Below are positions 48,954 to 61,055 of a DNA stretch of 64,000 bases, one piece after another. The notes under the pieces were generated by a model. The model did no database searches. It saw only the letters and a program-made list of their open reading frames with translations, and was not told the DNA's origin. Each line of letters opens with the position of its first letter. Within the stretch, counting starts at the first letter, position 1. A program made the position numbers and the translations under genes. Origin of the DNA: Lingula anatina (taxonomy: Eukaryota; Brachiopoda; Lingulata; Lingulida; Lingulidae); NCBI RefSeq assembly GCF_001039355.2, contig NW_019775485.1:145712-209711 (forward strand), in the 5' to 3' direction.

Positions 48954-51900
48954 TCAACATTCAGAATTTGGAGCACTTCCACTGTAAAGATTCGCATTTC
49001 CATGGTGACCATTCGAGACTTTGGACTCCTCTTGAAAAACAGGGTTTTCTGTTCCCTCTGAACTGCTGCCATGGTTACCATTCTGTTTTAGGCTGGTAAG
49101 AATCCCATTGTCATGACTACTGGTTGCTAAGTCACCATTTATTCTTACACGATCATTATCTTTCTCATATGCAGCATTGTCAAATGAAGTGAAGGGAATG
49201 TTCAGTTTAGCATTGCGACAGACGACAAAGAAAACAACAGCACCTATTACTGCTACCACCACTACTGCTGCCAAGGTAAGTCCAATAATAAGAGGAAGTG
49301 AGGAGGATGATGTACCTTTAAAAAGAAAATTGAAAAATAAATTGTTATAGAAATTATTATCAGTACAAAATCTAGACTCAAATATACTCGGTATTATAGC
49401 ATCTCACATAAATTACTTTGTGTGATATGTTATGATCTCAGCTAATAGTACCTTGATCCTGTGTCTGCGAGTCTGTCTGCGGTTTAATGCTGATCCCATT
49501 GGGTCTGGCTGGTGACTTGGTAGTCCTTGGTTTAGCTGTTACTGATGCTGAAGTACTGACTGTAGATGGCGCTGTTGGTGTTGAAGGTGAAGAAGTGGAG
49601 CTTGGAACTATAAATGGTGTTGTTGCAGACACTGGAAAATGTTTACACAATGTTTTGAACAAGAAAACCTTTGAAGAAAGTTATTACATTATAAAGATCT
49701 ATTAGCATTCATACCATGACTTCAAAAATACATGTATATAAAAGGTATCCTACATAGTCAAAATGGTATTAAAATGTTATAAAAAAACACTTAACTAGAG
49801 AACAAAATTATACAGCAATCGGCAAACAAGTTGGACATGTATCTTTAATAATAACATTTTAAGTTGATAGTATAATCAGTTTCTGGAGGATATAATTAAC
49901 AAGATTTACAAATTCATTACTTTTCAGTCGTTTGCATATGAATCCTAAGTTGCGCTTGGTACCACAGGTGACATCATTCCATTGGCCTGAGGAGGAGGAC
50001 ATGGCGCCACACTCCTCTGCCCCGCGGTACGTCCTATTTGAGGGCTGTCCTGGCATCCAGTTCTGGTAGTTAAACGGAGTGCCATCGTACCACCCAAACC
50101 CAGCTGAAATGTCAAATATCACTGCGGCTGTTATCACGTATTGGTGTCTTTTTTTCAACACAAAGATGTTTAAAGCCACCTTAGGCATCGCCTTTCACAC
50201 TTTTACATTCTGATGAGAGAATGAAATCCCCCTCCCCCTTCATGCACCCCTGCTGCAGACCATAACATTCTTATTATATTTACTCACAATTCTCCTTCTT
50301 TATCAACCCAATCCACATCATAGCTGACATTCCTTGATTCATGGTGCTAATTGTATCCAGAATAAAGTTGGTCTCTGCCTGGCTGGTTATTGACGCCAGC
50401 TGTCCTCCTTTCTTGTAGCATAACACACTTGCTTCAGCCCAGTTTTGGTAGTTCACCCCCTTGATGTAGTAGCAGTATCTCCCCTTGGGGAACCACGTGT
50501 CGTCCGGGCAGTAGCCGGCCTCCTCTGGAGGGGTTGGACTAGGGGTCACTGAAAATAAAATCTCGCATTTAAGTTTGTTGAAAAAAAAATTATTTTAATA
50601 TTTTTAAAATGCATCAGTTTTTTTTTTAATTATTCACATCCACAAAGGGACCACAGCATTTGTTATAGCCTAAGTGCACATAGTCACTATATATGGACTC
50701 TCTCTCTCTCACACACGCATATTCACACACATGCATACATATACTTGAACAAATACACACAAATCCACACACACACACACACATGAACCCACACACATAC
50801 ACATACCTGTAGTGTACTTGCACAAAGTGATCAGTTTAGTATTACAGTCTGTGGTCACCCACTGTCCAGTGCTGTTCATGGACACACAGCGCCGGCCTGG
50901 GTCATCTAACTGGACATTACTGGCCCAGTTGACAAATACCAGTGACCAGGGGGAGTCCTTCCACTGGAAGATTTTCTAAAGAGAAAATTAAACAAAAAAT
51001 TGAATGTATTTTTGCTTGATCCATAGATCAATATATATCAAATGAATTATGGAAAGATTAATTAATTCTGAATCAGTAAGAGCAGGGCGCATAACTTCAA
51101 AAATGGCAATTTTTTTTATTTAAGATTAAGGGTGCATTCCCAGAGATTTAGATTGATCCAGAGATTAAGATTTAGATTGACCTAACTCCCTGGGGGTTCA
51201 TGCAAAATTGCAGTCAGCCGAGCGCGCACCATAGTTAATTACCCCCTTACAGATTTCAGTAGGCGGGACAGACGCTTAAGCCTGCTAAGCTGACAGTAAT
51301 CTAGTGAGATTCCCCACAGGGATAGATCAAAATAAAATCTATGGGAATGGGGTCTAAGTGACATTAATAAATTCAATTCTAAAATCTCAAGTAATATTTA
51401 GGACCAAGAGTTTTCTGTCTTTTCTCTATAATATAGTTTTTAGCACATACATGAAGGCTACCAAAACAATTCTCATATATTTTCTGAATCAATCATACAG
51501 GACAGGTGGATATTTCTTGTTTGGTATCATTATCATCATGATCCTTAAAATAAAAATGGATTACACTTACATAAGTAGTATCATAATAAAGTCCTAGCCA
51601 CACAGGGGAGCCGAGGTCATTGGCCAGTAAATTCAGGTACGCCTGTTCAAAGTTGTTGGTCACCACAGCCGCCGTCGCACCATCATTTCTACAATACTGC
51701 ACACCCTGTACCGGAATTAGAAAAGCAAAAAATTTAAGATCTAGTTCCATCTCTAAAGGGATTAACTTTCCACATTATAGTTCCACTTTTACAGACAAAT
51801 TATTAAAAAGAAAATTATGACAACACCATAGGTCAATTAAGGTGTAGGTAATTCAAAATTACATCACAATATTGGGTTGGAGGCTCTTTATTCATATGCT

Positions 51901-54900
51901 CTCAGTAAAACATAAAGGTCTTTGATCTAATTCTTTGGCCTTGACAACTAACGCGTTATAGGTATCATGCTATGGGAACCATCATTACAGTAATTATATA
52001 ATATAATACAACAATTATAATGAAAGTAATATTTTGTGTGTTTACACAAGGTAAAAACTGAACCGTATGTACCTGGTCCCAAGTTCTGGTGGTCAAGGTG
52101 TCCACTTTATAACAGGCATCCAGGTACCTGGTGTAACCTGGTTTTCCGTCACAGAGGGTGCTGGGGGAAGTGTTGGGGCGCCACGTGGTGCCAATAGAGA
52201 GATCTGGAGGGTGCAAGGGCACATTGTGTAAATTAAGACTGCTATTAAGTTCTACAGATATCTATATAATAAATATAATAAATGTACTGTTAATATGTTT
52301 TATATATTTTAGTAAAATACGGAATAAGAACAAAGGATAATTCATGAGTTCAAAATGTTCTACTCCTTTTATATTTCAGCTATATTACAGATATCATTTT
52401 TTATGGCAAATTAACAAAATAATGTAACCATTCTTGTTTGCATAAATAAGTTTTCAGATTTCATTCTTATGAAATAAGTTCTATCAAAGCAGAGCATTTG
52501 GCAAAAAAGTCAAAAGCAAAACTACAAGTACATATGCTGTCACATACAGTGACACAAGGTCTTTGCAAATTGAGTATTATATCTTTTAGTAAGTGTTCCA
52601 TCTGTATATATGTTTTGAGAGGTTCTACAGAGTAATTATTTGGGAGACTTCACCTCCTTTCACATGACATGTTCGGTTCCGCTCTGAAGTCCGAACCAAA
52701 TTAACTGGCCATGTCCATTGCGCCATTGACTATATTACTTAATAGCTGCATGGGCTATTATATTAAGCTATCAACCTCTCAAAAAATACCAAATAATACA
52801 GATGGAAAGATGAAGTAATTTTGCCTGGTGTCAAAAGGCCTAAAACTGATACACTTGCATAGTTACATGAAGTATGCACATTGACATTTAAGGCAGCAAC
52901 ACATAGCAATGGTCTATAGAATATATTCAACATGCTGCATGTCCAACAAAAACAACTAATTACAAGCTGAGATTATATAGTTGCTATTTAAGAAAACAAG
53001 CTAAACCAAGCTTCACCTGACACCAAACAGATGATTGAAAGCCAGATAAAAAAAAGACAACCATACAATTGCAATAAGAGTGAAAAAGACTGAAAAATAA
53101 AAGGCAATTTCCACATAATACACAAATCCATAGCCCTTTCCTGGATGTTTAAAAAAGAATTTTAGCCTGACACACAATAGGCAAGAAAACTAATAAGTTA
53201 CATCAAGTTTTTAGTTCTAATTCTATCCCCCATACCACTTAGTATCTACAGAAAAAAGGATTCAGCTCTAGTCTAAAAAATACCCTCCACCTTATGCTAC
53301 TGAAGTTAGTGCAGCTGTTATCCATCAGCTTTTAACCTCTAGCACACAGAATGAGATGATAAATATAACAGACAGATAGATATGATAGATATCAGCAGCA
53401 TATGACCCATAGATGATACCTACTTGGTTGCACTGTGAATCCTGTTATACAAAACAATATACTGTCAGTTAAATTGTACTTAGCCATCACATTCAAGCAA
53501 CATTTGAATGACACTGAAAAAATCCCTGTGACTAACTTTGCTACGAATTTTAATAACTTTCAAAATACATAATTATTTAAAACTTAAACATTTTGTGATT
53601 ATCATTATTCAATGAAAAAAAAGAAATTGTCACAGTTACAAAAAGTATGGGTTATAATTATTGTAATTGGCTGTAAAATTTAAGGAAGAAATGTGAGTGA
53701 GAACCTACTACATCTCTCAAATCTGTTTTGTGATAACTTCTACGCCTGACATGACCTTTTTTACTTTGAAGTCCCTTTGGGGATTTAGAAGTATGTTGGT
53801 TAGCCTGTTCGTTTGTTAACTGTACTTTTTTTCAAAGAATAATTCTTATAAATTAAATATCATTATAATGTCTTGGATGACTCTGTCCATACGGTCACTC
53901 TTACCTTTCCAAGTTTGGCACACAAAACCTGTATCAAAAGAGCAGGAACGGGACTGCCATTTCCCTGCAGTTCTTGTGCTTGTCTTCATCAAAACACAAT
54001 CCTCCTGAAATGTATCAATTTGTATCAAAAATGTATCACTATGTATCAATATCTATAAAAAAGTATCAATATTTATCAAAAAATGAATCAATCTATCAAA
54101 AATCTATCAATATGTATCAAAAATGTATCAATATACTTTGTAATATGGAGTGAACATTAATAACATACCACTGTGGGCACAGAGGATTTTTTTTTTTTTT
54201 TTCAAAAATGAATTTAATAAGAAAACATTTGTGTGACAACGAAAGGATGTGGAATCTACATCAAAAATAGATTTCAGAAGTTTCTTTATAGAGAGGCTAT
54301 CTTGAATTATATAACCAAAGCACACTGCAACATTTTAAAGAAAAAAGTAAAACTGTTGATGAACAAATACAAAACCAAAGAAAACCATTATGTAAAACCA
54401 CCACCAGCTTACAAAAGCCATTCAGCAAATAAATAAAAGTCCCATAACCATTATTAACTTTTTACTGCAATAACAACAGTTAGCAATGCCACATTTTCTT
54501 AACTGATACACTACTAAAAATGTATGAGCATCTGAACCCTGACCCACATCAAATTAAAAAGGTTAGAACTTCTGATCTACCATCACCAATATTACTTCAA
54601 ATTTAAAGCACTCCACTGCAATTATTTCTGGCACAGCACCCATCATTTGCAGGCAGGCATATAATTGCAACTTTAGCCTGTTTAAGATCCAACAAAAATT
54701 TTTCTATTAGTAATCACTGTTATTTTCATAACAGAAATAATCATTTTTCTACAAGATATCTCTATTGCTTATAAATATGTCTAATCCACAGTCAAACATT
54801 AGGGGTAACCCCCAAGTAACATGTTACCTACTTTTGTAGCAGCCGCACTAAAACTGTCATCCTGGTTGAAAAAATAGGAAATATTATCATCGCTAACACA

Positions 54901-56442
54901 CACATTAGTATTACTATTCCATTGCCTTTGCTGATATGTCACCCTACAACCCCTCTACCTATATATATATATATATTAAAATCTCCTGCATACACACATG
55001 GAAGAAAGTTGTAAAAAAATGAAAATCCTGAAAACAGCTTGCAAATTCTTAACGCACTTAGACTATATGAAAAAAATTGCTCAAAATGAAGACTGAAAAT
55101 TCTGAAATCACAGGCATAATCCTGAAAACTGTCACCCATGTACACAGGTATGAAAACATGCACGTACACTCATGCAGAAGCACACAGACAAACAAACAGA
55201 TGCAGATATGTAATATGCTTCAGGCCAGTGGTGGATTTAGAAGAGGAGGGGGGGGGTCATAAACAAAATACAATATTTAATGAAATCAAACTGTACATAA
55301 TAAACTACATACATCTCCATAGCTTCCAGCATTACTGTGGGGTTCTCCTCTGTCCCAGTTGGTGTAGCTGAAGGGTTGGTTGTCCACCCAGTGGTATGTG
55401 CCCTCTCGTGTTTTATCGTTAAGACCGATCCACATCTCGTAGGTTTTATCCTTCAGCATAATAGTTATGAAGCCTGAAAGTATTCAAAATTAGTGTTGTG
55501 TTATTGTAAAGATTTTGTTCCAAAATAAAAGATGATATTTTCAGCTGCGTTGCTATATAGAAGTAGATACAAATTTACTGTGGTGTAAATTGGTCATGCT
55601 TATATTGACATTTTTATCTGTTTGCAATTTTCTTTCAGTGCCCCCACAAATGAAGAGAAAAAGCTGTTTGAAATCTTTTTAGTCCTTTATCTTAAAATAA
55701 TGCAACTGTCAAATATTCACATTTTTTTTCATAAAATAATCATTATTCTGAGTACCATTTCTATTATAAAAAAACAATAATGCAGTTTTATCAGAGACAC
55801 TCAATCTTTGAAATAAAACATTACGAATAACTTTTACTTAAGTTTGAGTCATAATTTTTTTCTTCCATACTCTTCACAAAAGTTAAGGAAACTTGATAAC
55901 ACATATCATAACATAATGTCAAAAGTTAAATAAATGTTTTCTTCAAGGCAACTTACTTTGTTCCAGTTCATTAGTAATAGTAGCTAGAGAAAAGGATTTC
56001 CCCAAAGCAGCACAATAATCCCTGGCCATGGTCCAATTCTTTAACTGCAGGACTGAATCTCCATAGAAACCATAACACTTGTTGCCTAGATACACAACAT
56101 AAATATAGTATTTATTGCCGTGATAGCAATAATATAATGCAATTATTATAGCACGTTGTCACCATGGAAAAGGTAAGTTTTTGCCAAATAGAAAATTATC
56201 TACTTAATATTTTGAATAAATGGCGACATCAAACAAAATACATTCCTAAAGATGTTTTCATGGTACCATGGGCTTTGTTTGGTTTTAGAGGTGATTTTTG
56301 GTGAAATGCAAATACATTCTCTCAGTATGTATATCAAATTATACACTGCCACCTGTTTGCGTAATATGCATTCAACAACTGTTACTGCCAGTCTCAATGT
56401 TCTGGCACATATCCCTCAGGTGACATATAACATCCAGCACAG

Positions 56443-56518
<76 letters not shown>

Positions 56519-59500
56519 TGGGGGGCAGCGTTCTTCTTACCTATGGCATAGTAGCCTCTTGGGCAGTTTCCTGGCAGGGCAGGGGTGGGCTGGGTGGTCA
56601 CAGGTGTTCTGCTGTCCTTGTGTCTTTTACATATGAACCCATTTTTGTCTCCACAATTGTCATCATTCCACGTGCCTTAAGTTGAAATATTAAAATCAGA
56701 GATAATTGAGTGTATTCATATTAAATCTTATGACCCAATGCTGACAACATGGTTATTGCAAGTAATATTTCATGCCAAGAGGAATTTAACAAGGCAGCAA
56801 AGCTTTCAAATGTACAGACAAAAAACAGGAAATAACTATGCACAAAATAGGCTACTGTCAATTCTGATGCAAAAGTACATTATGTTGAACTGCAAATTCA
56901 ACATTAAATTTTAATTATGCTCAACAGGTAATACCAATGTAAGTAAAATGTGTAACAAGCATAAGGCTTCAGGCCCATGGGAGTTCAAGTTCACACTTTG
57001 AAAATGTATAACTTCCAGAAAAAGAAGCCAATTAGACTACTTTTCCAACTCAGGCTGCATTTTAGCCCTGTATTTCTTTTTTGAAAGTTTGGCAATCATA
57101 AATAACATGGTTTTCCCATAATGGTCATCATGGCAGCAGCACCCAAAATTGTGTTTTCTTCTATTCTGATGCAATATTACATAATGGTTAACAGCATAAA
57201 GACCGTCAACTTTTGAAAATAAAATAAACGTATCATGGATTTTCAGAAAATGTGACTAGCACAGGTCTTCAAGCATATCTTGTGAAAAATTAAATTTTCA
57301 CAAAAAAAANAATGTGAGGAAATGTGAAAAAACAGCATAACTTCTAAAATAATGGCCCGATTATGCTGATTTTCGAACTAAACCTGTGTTTTAGCAGCAA
57401 TGACCCAATGCTGACAACATGGTTATTGCAAGTAATATTTCATGCCAAGAGGAATTTAAAAAGTGCGTGAGATTTGTTATCTTACTAAGGATCTAGCTAG
57501 TACTTCAGTAAATAAGAGAAATTTCAATTTCAGTTTATCATAGTATTTCATCTGGAACATAAAGTGAATAGATTTTTCACATTTGGAACTCGACATCAAG
57601 AACCAATCCCTATGCATTTAGAATAGATATACTTTGGAAAAAACAATGACAGACAATAAAATGGCATATACAGGTCTGAAGTGATTTTGGTTTGAGGTCA
57701 CCTTCATTTTATCAATACTAACTGGAGCTTTTCATTAATCAAAAATAGAACACAAGACAAGATGGTCATCAACTAAAATATGTAAAAGCATTGTGTCTCT
57801 CACACACACAAACACACACATACAAAATAAATAAATCAATAAATAAATAAATAAATCTATTTCCCCACCTGACCCTGTGTATATGTCTACACATCTTTGC
57901 CCTCCATTCCAGTCATTGGGCTCATTCTTGTTCCAGTTGTCATAGTCTGCTGGGGTGCCATCTGACCAACTGGAAGATATATATATAATTATGGATTTTA
58001 ATGAAAATGAAGATAATGAATCCATATCTAAACAATGAATGAATGAATGAATGAATGAATGAATGAATGAATGAAAAAATTAAAAAATTGATAATAAATC
58101 ATACAAACAGACTGAGAAACATGAATAAGATATTAATCATTTAATCAATTATTTACTCAATTTGAATATCACTCAAACTGAAAAAAAAAGTTACCATATA
58201 ATTATATTTAATAAATTTCATTAGTAGATATGTAAGTCTTAGAGTATATGATGAAATGACGAAGTGATTCGGTAAATATGTTCCATCTTACTAGCATCTT
58301 AATTTTGTTTAATATGCAATATTTGCAATAAATTTTGTACTTACGTATAACTTATGAGGTTTAGCTCATTCAATCCAATCCACAAAGCAGTGTTACGTGT
58401 ATACACCTTGCTCATCTGTAAATTCACGAACAACCACAGTTTGTAGCAATTCAGACAAGATGACTTAAACTATCATCCTGTTTTTTTTTCTTTATTCATT
58501 ATTTTTAGATGAATCTAATTAATTGATCCAAGTCAAGATATTTAAATTTTGTTTTTACGACTTTGGGAAACAGGCTTAAGGATGCCTTATATTCAACTCT
58601 TAAGGATACCTGTGAAGTAATAAACCCATTTTCTGTGCGTCCGTGGATGCTGGCCAAATCTCCGCCACTTTGTCTGCACCAATCACGTGCATCATACCAA
58701 TTCTTTTTGACACTACTGGGTGAAACGTAGAAGCAGTTGTCTCCATAGCCCAGCCAGGCAGTGTCCCCACAGTCAGTGGCTGGAAAGATGAGGGATCAAA
58801 GCAATCAATGGCAATTACATTAAATTCCACTACCAATGAACTGTTTTCATGAAGAAGATAATGTTGGCTTTGGATATAGTCATCCATTCTCCATTTTGAT
58901 TGTGACATGCCTGTTGATGCAGGATTTTTGACCCTAAGTTATTTCTCTATCCACCAGGTGAGTTGCGCCTCATTTCAGAACTTGCCCTAGTGTGTATCTT
59001 ATTAATTAATTAATTCATTTATTTATTCTTCAGATTTAGGACACTTGTCCCAGTAGTTGATGGTTCATCGTTTTCAAAACATATTCTTGCAAAAATGAAT
59101 TACAAGTACAAAAAAATTGTTATATATAAATGTAAAAAGATAAGAATAAAAATAAGAATATGAAGTCAAGCAAAATATACAAAATACATTTGACTTACGT
59201 GTCACTGGTATGGGAGTGGTGGGAGTGACTGGCGGTCGCGTGCCTGGAAGTTAAAAATAGTTTTAATTTCATATTCAATCCTAAACCAAACAAGATTAGT
59301 GAAAACAAAACACCATTCACCTTTTAATATTCATTCTGAAGATACAAAAACCAGCAAATTTAGAACAGGAAAAAATATGTTTGACTGCACCCACCCTGCA
59401 TATGGTCTTTTTAATTTCCTACGGAAGAAATGAAGACTTGAAATTTGGAAAGGATCCAAAAAGGTTTCTGAACAGTTTTTATCCGTCTGCTGTTTCTCAT

Positions 59501-61008
59501 TTTAACAGCATAAAATAAAATTTCAGTAACCATACTGTTGCCTTGAAACTTTTTACATTTTACCTGAATAGCAATCCAATTTCCAGTATTCGTGAATTTT
59601 TAATTTGTAAATTAAACTTTTATCTTATCATAATAATACCATACCTTCTACTCTGTATTTAAAAGATAAAGACTTCAACTTAATTTTATTCTTTTTCATT
59701 CAACAATAAGATAAACTCTCACCTTTCCTCATCTTGCAGAAGTAGTTTCGTGCCAGGTTACAGTTAGAATCTTTCCACTTCTCTGTCCTCCCCACGATCA
59801 GCTCTACACAGTTTTCCTGTCCGTTGTGGTTGTTGGGTTCCCCAGTGGCCCAGTTTGTATAGTCAACGCCTGTGCCATCGCTCCACACATGACCTGGGCA
59901 GAAAATTTTATATTTTCCTATCTTCAATATCATATTTTATCTTATTTTTCTTCTCTTTTTTTGGTCAATGATTTCATAAGACAGCAAAGCTGACAAATAT
60001 ACAGACCTCAAACAGGAAATATATGTTGGTTTAATACATGCAAAAAAAAATCAATTAAATACATTATTTATTTGTTCCCAATTAAATACATAAAATATTT
60101 TTTCCTGCTGATTTATGAACTCAACCTTTATTTTTAACAAATGAATTTAAGCTCCCTAGTAAAATATAATCTAGTTTTCTGATGACAGACATTTTGTGAA
60201 ATCTACCCTAGTGAACTAAATCTCATTGAATTATGACTTAACCTCCAAAACTGACTTAAGAATTTTTGTGAAACAAAATGGGTTAGTACACTAAAAAGTG
60301 TCAAATCCATACTGTTTCAGTTCACTAACCTGTTGAAGTATCTCTGTTGTTCAATCCTATCCAAAAGTTTCCATACATGTAAAAATACCTGAAAGAAAGT
60401 CCAAGTTCATTTACTATATTTAACTAAATGACTGGACAGTTATTCAGAAGGCCATATGTCTTCTTGTACATTTCTGAAGGAACTATAGACATCAAGTGCT
60501 TTTATTTTAGGGGTCTTATAGTTCTTAAGGATTACTTTGGGAAAGGTTACTAATAGAACATCAACTATGGGAAATGTTATTTTAAATAAAATTAAAATGG
60601 AACATCAATGAATATAATATGCAAAAATTCCATGTCATTGTATCATGTTGGACTTCCATGCAGCATTAGTCTACAAGTTAGACAGCATGCCCAAACTACC
60701 TGGAAACAATAAGCAGTCATTAAACTGATAATAATAGAGTTGTGGTATTTGGTATGATTAAGCCAGAGATTAAGCTCCTCAGCCCCTGAATGGTGGTGAT
60801 CACTCCATCTCAGGGGCTGTATGAGCCACATAGTTAAAAGATTTTGTATTTATGCACATTCTCAATCCATGTGTACAAGTATTGGCTCATGCAGTTATGC
60901 ATGCAAATGAGCATGCAGTACATGCATTTTCAATACCTGAAACTGATTGGATGGAAAAAGTGGAACCGGTGGTGCCTCATATCCCGTGGACTGAAATACA
61001 TATCACAG

Positions 61009-61055
<47 letters not shown>

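Noticed and set aside
50690-50810. Cysteine-rich ORF over CA/CT-rich repeats
   Set aside because: It is a translation of dinucleotide repeats next to receptor exon 50975-50817.
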